A model generated the notes under the pieces. It was not told the DNA's origin. It worked only from the letters and a program-made list of their open reading frames with translations, and did no database searches. From positions 8,545,973 to 8,609,972 of the forward strand of contig JABAKD010000012.1 of assembly GCA_012845835.1 (NCBI GenBank): a DNA stretch of 64,000 bases. The letters run 5' to 3'. The position numbers and the translations under genes were made by a program. Positions 9,825 through 20,922 of this stretch are shown here, in pieces. The stretch's first letter is position 1. The number at the start of each line of letters is the position of its first letter. The DNA comes from Undaria pinnatifida (taxonomy: Eukaryota; Sar; Phaeophyceae; Laminariales; Alariaceae).

Positions 9825-11340
9825 AAGATATATTATAAAAAATGAAAATACACTCCAGCTGTGACAAGGCTGTGTGAGATCGAAGATTTCGTCGAAACTC
9901 ATCTTTGCAAGCTGTGTGTGATACTCCGATCGCGCGCATTACGACTTGTGTGTCCTCATTAAAGATATAGGTCGGCGACTTCCCTTACAACTACAGTGTA
10001 GCTATCAGGGTCAAAAGGGTGATTTTAGTCAGTCTGTGCGCTGAAACTATAAAACCCGTTTCTGAGGGGGACAAAATCTGACAGCTGTGGAGGGAAATGT
10101 ATCCTTTTATCAAGTGAATCTTGTAAGTCGAATAACCGGTGAGGGGGGGGGCGGAGTTTTGAAGGACGTGGGGGCCTGGTTTTGATCAAAAGCGAGCGGG
10201 TTTGGAGGGGAGGGGGGGGGGGGGGGGGGGCGAAGGGGGGGGCAATTTGTGCATGTAAGTTATAATCCTTTCAAGGGGATAAATCTGACGGTTTTGGCAC
10301 CAGTTTATTATTGGCGGGGGGGGGGGGGTTGGGGCGGGGGGGGGGCGTGTGGGGCAGCTCAATATGTGCGTGGAAACTATACATTATTTTGAGGGGATAA
10401 ATGTGACGGTTTTGGAAATAATGCATCAGTTTATCATGTATATCCTGGGGTAAGTCGTACAATCAGTGGGTAGAGAGAGGGTGGAGTGTTGGAGGGGGTG
10501 GGGTTGGGATGGGTTGGGGGGGGGGAAGGTGGGGGGTGGGGGCGGGGGGGGGGGGGGGGGGGGAAGGGGGCGGGGGGGGGCGGGGGGGGGGGGAAAGGAA
10601 GGGTTATAGGTAAGGGGTTTGTTATACGTGTGGTGTTAGGTCTAGGCGATGGTGTGGGTGATATATGATAAAAAATGAAAATACACTCCAGCTGTGAGAT
10701 CGAAGATTTCGTCGAAACTCATCTTTGCAAGCTGTGTGTGATACTCCGATCGCGCGCATTACGAGTTGTGTGTCCTCATTATATATCATGAAAAATGAAA
10801 ATACACTCCAGCTGTGAGATCGAAGATTTCGTCGAAACTCAACTTTGCAAGCTGTGTGTGATACTCCGATCGCGCGCATTACGAGTTGTGTGTCCTCGTT
10901 AAGGATATAGGTCGGCGACTCCCCTTACAACTACAGTGTAGCTATCAGGGTCAACAGGGTGATGTTAGTCAGTCTGTGCGCTGAAACTATAAAACCCGTT
11001 TCTGAGGGGGACAAAATCTGACAGCTGTGGAGGGAAATGTATCCTTTTATCGAGTGAATCTTGTAAGTCGAATAACCGGTGAGGGGGAGGGGCGGAGTTT
11101 TGAAGGACGTGGGGGCCTGGTTTTGATCAAAAGCGAGCGGGTTTGGAGGGGGCGGGGGGGGGGGGGGGGGGGGGGAAGGGGGGGGCAATTTGTGCATGTA
11201 AGTTATAATCTTTCGACGAAATCTTCGATCTCACAGCTGGAGTGTATTTTCATTTTTTTTAATAATCCTTTCAAGGGGATAAATCTGACGGTTTTGGCAC
11301 CAGTTTATTATTGGGGGGTATATATAATAGGTCGGTGACT
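9825..11340 (+). repeat. Modular G-tract repeat, block 2
   Basis: At least two head segments (9836-10010 and 10670-10960, with CACTCCAGCTGTGA, AAACTCATCTTTGCAAGC and TAGGTCGGCGACTCCCC words) are followed by modules ending in G-runs (10142-10150, 10205-10230, 10316-10328, 10520-10595, 11080-11095, 11150-11183). The repeated head at 10664-10780 and 10790-10900 is a local tandem duplication. Non-coding. Confidence 0.85.
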
Positions 11341-11393
11341 CCCCTGGTTATGGTCAGGGCCAACTGGACGAGTTTCCAAAATAATCATTCTAA

Positions 11394-11535
11394 TTTTTTT
11401 ATTTTTTTTTTATCCTCCGGCGGATTCGATGGGGAAAAATAAAGCTTTACCTTCACACTTCCACGTATTTTCATACGCGTCGTGTGTCGATTTAACTCAG
11501 TTGCTTTCGCAGCCCAACGCTAGCACGCTAGCTGG
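11394..11535 (-). mobile_element. Short poly(A) retroposon, family C
   Basis: Minus-strand copy with a poly(A) tail (T-run at 11394-11411), the CCGCCGGAGGAT box and the CGACACACGACGCG segment. The GCTAGC end is duplicated (CGCTAGCACGCTAGCTGG). Confidence 0.85.
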
Positions 11536-11723
11536 AAATTAGGACCAACACTGAAAACTGGAACCTGCAAACTGGAAACAGAGGGCAAAAGAAGAAATGC
11601 AGTGATGCGGCGCGACTTCGACCAATCAAATCGTCGGGTCTACGTACATCCGCTGCAGCGCACCAGCGCTTCTACACGGTCCAGCAAGCTCGCTACAGCG
11701 TGCCCTACTAACAGCAGCATCAC

Positions 11724-11842
11724 ATGGCTTCAAGCACAGGTTCCTGCACGACTGAAACAACGGCGGTATCTCAGGCTCGGCCGGGTCGACAAGACGATAG
11801 CAATAGCAGTGAGCCATCGCCAAGGCCAAATGCAGCAACCAG
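11724..11842 (+). CDS. Exon 1 of the TPR-like gene
   Basis: ATG start, 39 codons plus two bases. Ser/Thr/Pro/Gln-rich sequence beginning MASSTGSCTTETT. Donor ACCAG|GTCAGT at 11843, phase 2. Confidence 0.55.
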
Positions 11843-14800
11843 GTCAGTTCGGTCGAAGTTAAATTTAAATTTCATGTACAGCTGGGGCTTGGCCGCGACT
11901 GGTTGATGCCCGTCGCCAGCTCCGCGTGTGCACGTATTGGTCGAGAGATGTAGGTGAGCCGAGGCCGTAAAAGCGATACTACTGTCAAGGGGAGTCGTGA
12001 CTGCTGCGCTCTCTGACGCCGAGGTGTATCCGATAGTGCAGTACGTATCAGGTACCTGGTACCTGGCACACAAAGCGGAAACAGCAGGCTGACCAATTCT
12101 GGTTCCTGAGTATCTACACCGGCGCCTGGTGTGCACCTACGCCACACCTTTGGATCCTTGAGCCCGTAGATGTGGTGCCGCAACATGCTGTTGGCGCACC
12201 AACGGCCGGTAAAGACGCTCGTGTTCTTGTTTATCGGCCCTTCTCTGTCAAGCTCTCATCGCGCCTGCGACTTTCTGTGCTGTTGGTGATTTTCCATAAA
12301 ACGGTATATCGGTGGTTATAGGGGCCATTTTAAGGTACGATGAAATAGTGAGGTGGCTGGTGACACCTTGCAGCGGCTGCACTCGTTGGCCGTAACACCC
12401 CTGTACTGAGATATGACCACAAACTCCAGGGTACACCGACTTTTGGCCTCTCAGGTTTCTTTTCCCCGTTGTAATGCACGGGATTCATTGTTATTTAGCG
12501 TGCAGAACACCGACCGATGCGCCCATAAATGTCAACCCGCTCAAGTATGGGAGTAAGCAAGGCCACACCGACACCGCCCCACTGAGCAACAACGTATCAC
12601 ATAATCACTACATGGAGCACTCTTGAGGTTGAGAGGACACAGCAGCAATTTGGTTGGGTCATCTGGGTGTGTGTCGGTGTTGCTTGTTGCGGGCACTCTG
12701 GGCCGACGGCGGGTCCAAGGAACTCGGCGCTGCCGATCGCTGAACGGCCACGACGTGCTCCGGTTGGCCCCTCCTCGCACCCGTCATAGAGGGGGCAGAG
12801 TAGATGGGGTAGACAGCATACACAATGCACTCACTTACGCACACGTATATACCTGATGCAAATTGCCGGTCGCCCCGGTGGTCTAGTGGTTGCCCTCGAA
12901 TACTACTAGCGTTGGTCCTTGAGTTCGATTCCCACTGTGGTGAGTTTTAACTTTATTGCAAAAATGCAAAAAAAAGGATCAACTGCTGAGAGCGTTTAGC
13001 AGCGTGGGTAGGAACAACTCGACGCGAGTCGACGAGAGAAGAAAATGCTGAATTCTTCTCGCGATAAAAATGAAGGCACGTACCGTCGTGGGGAGATGGG
13101 AGGAGAGGACCCGCTATCGACCCCGGATCTGAGCGACTACAGGGAGGGAGCGCGAGAGTAATGCGAGGATAATAAATGGTTTGAGAAAATGAAAAAAAAG
13201 TGTTGATAGGACAGCAATATTGAAACGATTAACTATTAATGCTTTTTCACCCGCGTAGTGGTAGTGATTGCATACTGCATTCTACTGTACCAGCACTGCA
13301 TACGCGTGTCATTCCGGCTGCCCGAGTTGTTCCGTGAGTTCGTGGACGTATGATGTCATACGATTTAATAGTACCATATCATGTCGTAGCTAAGGGGGGG
13401 GGCGAGTAGGCAGCCAAAGGTCCGACATTCTCGAAACGACGTGTTATTGTGTTCTGGCCCCCGACTGAAGTCCTCGGATCACACAAGACGTACATTTGGT
13501 CTCACCCCGGTTAAGAGTACCTAGGCCAATGAGAGCAGCCGACGTAAGATGCCTCTGGTGACGGATTTCTCATATTCTTTAAAATGTCTCCAAACACCCC
13601 CGTTGTACCTTTTTGTGGATAAACTCTTAGACACATGATTTGGTTCTACGATATGATCGTACAGCAGCAGTACACATAGAGCTGTCGCAATACGAGTATG
13701 ACATACAAGACGAAGTTCTTTGTATAGTTTTTTGTATCACTTTTACCTTCCGGCTTCTTCGAGACAAGCCGTGATCACAGGTGTCGTCCCTTCTCCCCTC
13801 CGGTACGTGTAGCTAAATAGCTACTGTTCGTGCCTTCATTTTTATCGCGCGGAGAGTTCAGTATACCCACGCCCTCGCGCTTTCCGCGACGGAAGAAGAC
13901 TCGGAAAATATCCTGCACAACTACAAGTTGTTTAGCATCAGTGCGCAGAATGATTATGAACCGAAATCGCCCTTGATGAGAAGTTTTCCTGTTCACCGTC
14001 CAGGGGAGACATATACTTTGAAAGGGTAATGCATCTGTAAAAGCGCACGGCCGGAGTATCACGCAGCTTACAAAAATGAGCATCGACCCTTACATTGGTT
14101 GAACTCACAGCTGACGTATTTGAAATACTTTTATACAATAATGCACACCACCCGCGACCCTAACCCAAGCGCAACCGCTATCAAGGATGACAGTTTACCG
14201 CTGACCCGAAGTCGAAACTTGTTGCAATATGGTTAACAACGAGGAAGCGCTTGGGGCAATGGAACGGTGAGCCATGGTCCAGTATGTACCCGTCGTTGGA
14301 CGGGCGTTGTGGCAATGCTTTCCCTCACAGAGTGGTTTACAATATCGTCCGGCTCCCGGACGTTGTCAACAACCGCTGAAAACTCCCGACGTTAAGGGTA
14401 CGCTGTGGCTTTTGGGCCTTGAGAAAAGGTGTTCAGAGGGTGGATTACTCGCCCTTCCCGTCCCCTTGTGGCAAAGAGAGAAAGCCCCCCCCATTGCATA
14501 TTTGGGAAGAGGTGTCTATACCCCCCCCCCAACTCTGCTGGGGGTCCCCCATTGTGGCCAGGGGGGTAGTCCACCTGCTTGTGGCAAAGGAGGGGAGTCG
14601 CCAATCTTGTGGCAAGGAGCCCCCCCCCGCCCCCTTGTGGCAATGGGCGATCCCCCCACCTTGTGGCAGGGGGGGCAGTCCCCCTCCTTATGGCAAGGAG
14701 AGGAATCCCCCACCTTGCCCCAGTGTACAGCAGTCCAGCTGTGTCGTCCATCGTGTACATTACGTGTCCTCTCCTTGTGGTAGGGGGTGCCCCCCCCCAC

Positions 14801-17800
14801 CTTGTGGCATGGGGGGGTCTTCCCCCCTTGTGCACAAGAGAGAAGTGTCCGTCCACCCATGTATCTATACCTTTTGAGACCTTTCGTCGGGACAATGTAA
14901 CGATGATATTCTCACAAAGCACCAAGCGCACCTTAGTGGTAAGAAAAATTCACACCTAGCACTATGTACCAGGTATAATACATTATCATTTCGTATCGAG
15001 TCTTAATACATGCATTCCTGTGTTGCTGTGTACCGGCGTCCGGTTGCGCTCGACGTCCGTTTTCGCCTCGAGTTGCATCCACTGCTGTATGACCCCGCCG
15101 TTGCTTTAATGACCTTTGTTGTGCCTTCCTCAGAACTTTGCTGTCGCCCCTCGACGGCTCCCTTGCTCTGTGGGGTGCGGGAAGAAGAGAACGCATCGCT
15201 GAGCTTGAAGTCCAACTCCGCCAGCACGACGCTCAGCAGCCCACGGCAACGGCCGAGGAGACCTTGAGCGAGGGGTCAACTGTATGCTATCACGAGGCTG
15301 GGCAGAAACGAAGACCTGGAACGGAAGGAGGAGCAGCAGGAGGAGGAGGAGGAAGGGGGGGAGGGGGGGCAAGAGGAGGGAGAGGAAGAGAGGGAGGAGG
15401 GGGGGGGAGAGGACGAGGGGGTACAGGACAAGATCAAAAGGTTGCTGCGGATGGAGAGAGCGCAGCAACCGGCAGCTCCAGCAATGGCGGATGCAGTCGT
15501 TCCGGCAACAATCCCGGTGGCAGTAGCGGTGGCGATAGTGGAGGCGGGGGGCGCGGTAGGGGCACCACTGCTGCCGCCCCGAGACCGGGATACCTGCTGG
15601 AGACGGTAGGTGCCGCGTCGACGCTCGAGGAGAGGTTGCGTCTGTGGGATAACGGTTGGCGTCCTCCACGGCTGCGGGAGCTGCCTCGAGGAGGGGAGGG
15701 GTTCTTCTCGGGATGGACGCACCTTGGCCAGCCGGAGCGGTTCGAGCTGGTGAAGAGCGTCAACAGGTGAGCCAGGCGCGGCTATGATATGCTCCGTGGC
15801 TGGCTCTTGACATACAATAAATGCCAATGCACAGCAGTCAAACTGTGTCGTCGATCGTATAAACACATAGGACAGGGGTACGAACACAACTACGTGTAGT
15901 AACTGTCGTGCCCACATATGGTAAGTTCCGTAAGAACATATGCTATGGCACAATAATGTTTGACGCCATTTTTTCGGCCGAAAAACGCAACAAAGGCCCA
16001 GGGTGTAAAGCACGAAATATCTGAAAACGTTCAGTTTCAGTTTGTTGACTTTTGTATTCATATTTACGTCGGCGATTCGAAGTTATGTTTTCTTTGAGCA
16101 CAACACCATAACGCCAGCTGTCGACGTAAAGTCAATAATTAGTTTATTTCAGTGCTGCGTCTTTCAGCCGTTCGCTCGACAGAAAACCACCAGTTTTAAC
16201 ACCAGCTACGTTGGATGTTCGCCGCTCGACTGGCCAAGGTATTATTTTGCCAGTTCGCGTATACCCTGCTATCGCTGTTCGCTCGCGAGCGTGCAGGCCT
16301 ATGTGTAGCATTGTGCCAGTTCGCGTACACCCTGCTGTTGCCGTTCGCTCGCGAGTGAACAGGCATATGTGGCCGCCCAAGAACTACCTCTTGGCAACGC
16401 GTGCCGCAGCACTTATTGCGAACCAACATATCCAGATTATTCCGCATGTTGGCTTCTCCGAAGCCACACCACATTTTTCTCATACGTATTAATAACCAGT
16501 ATGCGCGTTGCAGCATAATTTCCTATGAGAGGAAGCGTTATTTTTGTGTATTTTTCTTTCGATTGCTGCAGTACTGCTCTTCAGCCATAGTCTAAATCTC
16601 TTTTACCTCTGTAGACGCCTTGTGTGTATCGGCATGGAAGGGGCGTGCCCTCTTGAAAAAGCGCAGGGAGTGCCTCGAGGGGAAAAAAACGCCAGAAATT
16701 GCAGCCCGGCGATTCGGAGCAATAGCCAAACTACTGAACTTTTTTTTTCGTCGTTACCACTACCCAAAAGGGGCGACTGAAATGACTTTTGCTCTGGTAT
16801 GCAATGGGTCAATCGAAACCCTTTCTGGCCGACGAGGCAATCCATTGAGCATAGACGCCCCGTCCTGCCGACCGTTTGAGGCTTCAGCATAAGCGAGTAC
16901 CTCGCCAACGCCCCTACGCCCTTCCTGCACCTCAACACCGCACGCTCCATGTTGCACCCAGAGTGTGACGACGCCAGTGAGTGGCACTTGGCAACCCCAC
17001 TCGCCCCGAAAATGCTTCAAGGTGTCCATGATCATTGTTGATGTCTTCCATGCAGATCGCGGGGGTCGGACGGCGGCGCGCTGACGGATGCGGAGCTAGA
17101 GTGGGCGGTGCTGTGTCTCGAGGAAGTCGAGGAGCACATGTCTGCGTTAGAATTTTCAAACGCCGCAGGCATTCTCGAGAATGTGCTAGGAAGGTGACCT
17201 CAAATGCGCTGCACGAGTGCTGGTACGAGTACTATTAGTAGGCCGTTGCCCCCTTCAGAGGTGCGGCCACTTTTGGGGGGGGGCGTACGTGAAATTAGAG
17301 TGGAGATATTTACCTTTTGAGGTGTTATAATGAAAATATAAAGTCACGTTCGGCATTTGCACTGCTGGAGGGCCTGCACGGGGCCCGCGAATGCCGGCAA
17401 AGGACGCGGTACCGTGAACAATCGTGCCCGAAATGTTTTGTTGGCTCGTCGCATTTTTTCTGTCGCAACGACTGGGTTTTGAGCCACTGGGCACGGCCGT
17501 GTTGCAGCCAAACGTAGAGCCTCCGTGAAAGGACCGGCGCGATAGCCGAGGGAAAATAATTTTGACGCGTCAAATCTCTCAGTTTCGACGCTCTGCAGTC
17601 GCCGTTTTCCCCAAGCGAAGGCTGACTTCGCTCCAATCGAAAACTTCGTGTATCTGGTGTAGCTGCCGTAAAACGCTTGGGTAGCCTGCAGTACGGCTGC
17701 TCTATATTGAAGTATAGTTTATAACGTCTAGTTGTTTCTTCAAGCACGCCGACTTCCATGGCATGAAAGGCGCAGCACACGCGTCTGCAGGGGAGACTAC

Positions 17801-18643
17801 ACCCGTACTTTTGTAACTGCGGAAAAGAAAAGGCAAGGTTGCTACCGTTGTTGCCAACAATGCTGAAAGGCGAACGAACGAACAAACATGCCTATCTTGG
17901 CGTCATTATTCGTACACGGAAGCCCACGCCCTTTGACAAGCGCACGTCTCGCGCCGACTCGTCCATCCTGCTGCAGGTGCCCGGGCCTTACACTTGCCTA
18001 CTACCGCCTAGCCCTGTGTCTCCTAGCCGCAAGGGGTGCAAGCGCCTCGAGGCAGGCCAAGCGCCTCCTCGATTGCGCCATGTCTCTGGAGGAGGGAAAT
18101 CCACACCTGAGGGCGAGCGTCGACTTGATCATGAGGATGCTCAGGTGAGGTTGAGTCTCAAATGTTATCTCCCCACCGTAGGGTCGTGCACGGCTGCGGT
18201 GGCGTTGCACGTCGTCAGCGCTCGACGACGAATAAGTTGGTGTCGTTGTTGTCTATTCGCACAATACACAGATTCGGGGTTGTTTCGGCCTCATTGTTTC
18301 GACATCGTGTGGAAGGCAAGTGGGTTCTCTCGCTCTCGTCTGTAGGTACGACTATGGAATATGCAGCGTCGTTTGTGCGTTCGCGGCCGTGTGGTTCCGA
18401 CGGAACTTGCCGTTTGATCGGTGCCACAGGTAAGTCACGGGGCGGTCGTGATTGATGGGTGAGTGGCGGCATATACCGACGTCCTCACAGGACTCTCGCG
18501 TCCGTCTACACACGTGTTTCCTCTGCAGGGGACAACCGCTTGGTCGTGCTTGGTACCAGGTCGCGGACGTATTTGTGGGGCAGTCTCTATCGACTGCGAT
18601 CCGATCGGTGTTGCTGGTTCCAAATCCAGCTCTGCTGTTGTGA
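11724..18643 (+). CDS. Six-exon gene, TPR-like helical protein, predicted 418 aa
   Basis: Join of 11724-11842, 15134-15766, 17056-17193, 17977-18144, 18346-18429 and 18529-18643. The ATG at 11724 has a good context (CACATGG). Residues 1-40 are Ser/Thr/Pro-rich. About 57-75 is a short amphipathic helix (RERIAELEVQLRQ). About 104-188 is Gly-rich and likely disordered. About 190-250 is folded-looking. 259-352 is alpha-helical with a TPR-like pattern (AYYRLALCLLAARG, then RQAKRLLDCAMSLEEGNP with Ala, Leu, Ala, Pro at TPR spacing). Introns are 3291, 1289, 783, 201 and 99 bp, GT-AG, all phase 2, all splitting an arginine codon AG^A or AG^G. Phase agreement over five junctions is the main support. 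Function unknown; the last exon is least certain. A protein-protein scaffold role is inference. Confidence 0.6.
12872..13205 (+). mobile_element. tRNA-derived SINE, family S1, in intron 1 of the TPR-like gene
   Basis: Head GGTCGCCCCGGTGGTCTAG (A-box) and TTGAGTTCGATTCCCAC (B-box), T/A-rich linker, body GACGCGAGTCGACGAG and GCGATAAAAATGAAGG, end near AATAAATGG and an A-run. Best-preserved plus-strand copy. Confidence 0.9.
13210..14435. other. Intron 1 sequence with repeat fragments
   Basis: 13745-13895 matches family S2 SINE body in minus orientation (ACAGGTGTCGTCCCTTCTCCC, TTCATTTTTATCGCGC). 14060-14135 is a copy of repeat B. Remaining sequence unrecognised. Confidence 0.55.
14440..14860. 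repeat. Degenerate minisatellite built on CTTGTGGCA and C/G runs
   Basis: The word TTGTGGCA occurs repeatedly between C-runs with unit lengths of about 25-45 bp. The overlapping open frames here on both strands are by-products. A similar sequence begins at 63860 at the right edge of the window. Confidence 0.8.
15134..15766 (+). CDS. Exon 2 of the TPR-like gene
   Basis: The acceptor TGTGCCTTCCTCAG ends at 15133, with no AG in the preceding 60 bases. The donor AACAG|GTGAGC is at 15767 and both ends are phase 2. 633 bp stay open in one frame. The middle (about 15320-15590) is purine-rich and encodes Gly/Arg/Ser. The end encodes ERLRLWDNGWRPPRLREL and SVN. A second frame over 15305-15420 is Glu-rich (see findings). 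Confidence 0.6.
15767..17055 (+). other. Intron 2 of the TPR-like gene
   Basis: 1289 bp, GTGAGC...TGCAG. Contains a possible extra or alternative exon after a strong acceptor (CTTTTACCTCTGTAG, ending 16615) with the protein-like frame LKKRRECLEGKKTPEIAARR. That frame needs phase 1, which does not fit the phase-2 chain, so it is left out of the model. Confidence 0.45.
17056..17193 (+). CDS. Exon 3 of the TPR-like gene
   Basis: Acceptor GATGTCTTCCATGCAG, donor GGAAG|GTGACC, 138 bp, phase 2 to 2. Encodes two amphipathic helices (LTDAELEWAVLCLEEVEEHM and FSNAAGILENVLG). Confidence 0.7.
17194..17976 (+). other. Intron 3 of the TPR-like gene
   Basis: 783 bp with no recognised repeat. A long minus-strand open frame spans 17325-17885, but its composition is not persuasive. 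Confidence 0.5.
17977..18144 (+). CDS. Exon 4 of the TPR-like gene
   Basis: Acceptor CATCCTGCTGCAG, donor CTCAG|GTGAGG (near consensus), 168 bp, phase 2 to 2. Encodes the clearest TPR-like helix pair, AYYRLALCLLAARG and RQAKRLLDCAMSLEEGNP. Confidence 0.72.
18346..18429 (+). CDS. Exon 5 of the TPR-like gene
   Basis: Acceptor CTCTCGTCTGTAG, donor CACAG|GTAAGT (consensus), 84 bp, phase 2 to 2. Encodes a Val/Ala/Phe-rich helix (SVVCAFAAVWFRR). Confidence 0.55.
18529..18643 (+). CDS. Exon 6 of the TPR-like gene, terminal in this model
   Basis: Acceptor CGTGTTTCCTCTGCAG, phase 2, 37 codons to a TGA at 18641-18643, with GRAWYQVADVFVGQSLSTA in the middle. An alternative acceptor at 18490 leads into a different frame, and an internal donor could prolong the gene, so the 3' end is uncertain. 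Confidence 0.45.
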
Positions 18644-19526
18644 CGTCTACTTCACGAACGAGCATGATGACGCGATACGTGTGGTACGGTCGGGGTAGCG
18701 GTTTTTTGTCGCAGCATTGCTGACTTAGGGGGGTTCCATATCTAGCTACTAGTTACCCAAAACGTTGTTGGAATACCCTTCCTGTTTTCTATCCGCTTCG
18801 TTAAGTACCTAGGCCGTGGGATTATTCGTCGGTAGTCACTCTCTTTTTCTCAAAGCCTTTTTTGGGGCGGGGTATCAGGCAGGAACCCCAGAGTATTTCA
18901 GGTGCACCGCTGTCGTAGAATGTGTCGCTCACACGCTGATTTGTGCGCATCGCCAGGCTTGCAGTCAGCCAGCGACGGAAAAGACGGATACACCCACCAA
19001 GGGTAAGATGCCGCCGGTTCGTGCTTCGCTACCCGCCTTGCTTCTTCCTCCGCGATATTTTGCTAATCGCGTGAAACCTTTATCGTCACGTGCACTGCTG
19101 CCTCGCGTTCTCTTACTGGACCACTGATGGACCTGCGGCGTCACCCGGGTTGGCAGAAATGACGCGATTCCTGACGCTTGCTGGTCGGTGAGCAAACCCG
19201 GGCGTGGAACGACGACTCAGTGTTGATACGTTCGTTTCAGCGCGCCTACTGGACGGCGGCGGTGGTCTCCTGCCTTGCGTTGCGTGCTGCACTATGTAAC
19301 ACTATGTAAATAGCCCGAGGAGGGTATTGTGCCATGATTCCTTCGAATATTTTTCTCTTGCTCCTGCTCACCACTAAGTGTACCAGGTGTACCGCATGTG
19401 TTTTTGATGGCCACAGGACGTGTGCTACGATTGGAGGAGCACTTTTTGACCCAAACGTTTATGTGGGACTCCTCAAGCAAGAGGGTGCCCGGGGATTGGG
19501 ATAGCGTTCGCGTGACCACTTCCAAT
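18644..19526 (+). other. Exon-like segments of uncertain gene
   Basis: 18902-19002 has a phase-2 acceptor (GTATTTCAG) and a GTAAGA donor and encodes RCTAVVECVAHTL-like sequence. 19158-19188 is a possible 31-bp micro-exon (TTGGCAG acceptor, GTGAGC donor at 19189). TTCGTTTCAG ends at 19240. They may extend the preceding gene or belong to another. No product recognised. Confidence 0.25.
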
Positions 19527-19725
19527 GGTCAGAATGGAAAACTAACAGGAGCGCTGTGATCGCAGGACGATTTAGAAGACAGCAAGTTTTTTTTCATTTT
19601 TTTTCCCATTTTTAGATAATTTGGCTTTAGAGAGCGCCCCCCCCCCCCCCTACCGCGAAAAACAAGTTATTTTCTTCTGAAACTTCCTGCAATCACAGCG
19701 CTCCGGTTAGTTTTCCATTCTGACC
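19527..19725. mobile_element. MITE, 199 bp with ~40-bp terminal inverted repeats
   Basis: Left arm 19527-19566 begins GGTCAGAATGGAAAACTAAC. The right arm 19686-19725 is its reverse complement with two or three mismatches. The interior is T-rich with a C-run and no coding capacity. No clear target-site duplication. Confidence 0.85.
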
Positions 19726-20139
19726 GTTTTTTATTTTTGGTGTCGAAAAAGGACTGTTCGGGCGCCCTCGCGTCAAGTAAACCAACAACCTACCCAATAA
19801 CTTTGTAACGTTGGAATACCATTTGGGGTTTTATAATGTCACTTTCTTTACCTTGATCAATTGCGGTTGTTTTTCGTTTACTCTGTCTCACAGTCTGGGG
19901 ACACAGAATTTGTATCTCTTTAGGATGAAGAAACAGCACGGTCACAGAGTGTACTGCTGTCGTTGGGTAGAAAGAACGGTTTAATTTTAGGGCAACGCAC
20001 ACAATGCCTTTCGCTGTATACTGTATACCTGTTAATTGGCCATGGGATCATTCACCGAGTGGGACGTCCTTTTTTTTCAAGATCAATTTTGTGTGACGCT
20101 CGGAAGCCCTCAAGTGAGAAAGTCTCTACTGTCGTGTAG
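19726..20139. other. Non-genic, includes a minus-strand copy of repeat D
   Basis: 19870-20010 matches dispersed repeat D in minus orientation (peptide-level NRSFYPTTAVHSV). Nothing else recognised. Confidence 0.6.
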
Positions 20140-20232
20140 CATGCGTCACAAGAACTTCCCTCTGGATTTCCTGGAGGCGTCTTGCGGCCGACGGGATGGT
20201 TGCGTGCGGAACTGGCTCTTGCCCGGCACCCG
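20140..20232 (+). CDS. Candidate exon, unknown gene
   Basis: Acceptor CTACTGTCGTGTAG, donor CACCCG|GTACGT, 93 bp, phase 2 to 2, encoding NFPLDFLEASCGRRDGCVRN. The phase matches the upstream chain but no product is recognised. Splice signals and open frame only. Confidence 0.35.
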
Positions 20233-20922
20233 GTACGTTGGTTGTTAGACTCCTGCTTGTGGTTTAGCAGCGTCCGTCTTCTCCGACCGTTTGTTGCCAA
20301 AGGGTGACCGCTAAGTACGTGCAACACCCCCCTGGGGGTTGGCGTCGGTTGACAACGACGCTGTGAAACACGCCACACGCTGAATGAGTTTGACAACCAA
20401 TGTGCCGGGGGGGGGGATTGCGGTAACCATGGATGGTGGTCGAGTTAGATCATGTTGTGCGGGGCGGAAAACTGTAACCCCGCGCAAGCGGGATGATCGT
20501 ATCACGTAGTGTGTATATAGTCAGACACCCAAGAGGCAGTTACATAGTATACCCAATACTGTCTCTGGAGGTGGCTGCACCGAAAACCAAATAATTCATT
20601 CAGAGCTGTCATCCACAAGCAAGAAAATTCACACAAGGTGCCGACGTCCGCCTCACAAGTGGGTCTTAGTAGGCTGCTGCCCACCTATCATGCGATTCAT
20701 CGAACAACTCTCGGCGGTTCGCACTTGATGTTAGCAATATCTGCCTAGTCGGTGAAAAAGCGACGTTCTCCGTCCCGGCATTGTAAGGATGCGAGGGTCT
20801 ATGGTCTGACAGGCGACGGCCATTCGTGATAATGACTACACCCCCCCGTGTTCGACAAATAGAGATCGAACCGGGACATGGTGGAAACGCAAGTATTCGC
20901 GCACTTGCTAGTGTCATGCCAG

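Noticed and set aside
11872-12436. Minus-strand frames with a copia-like YGLKDPKVW string
   Set aside because: Only one short resemblance and no neighbouring copia motifs, so chance is likely.
15284-15526. Arg/Gly-rich frame overlapping exon 2
   Set aside because: A shadow of purine-rich DNA within a larger open exon with good splice sites.
16616-16800. Exon of the TPR-like gene after a very good acceptor
   Set aside because: The protein-like frame needs phase 1, which neither neighbour offers, and the phase-2 frame is poor. Kept only as a note.
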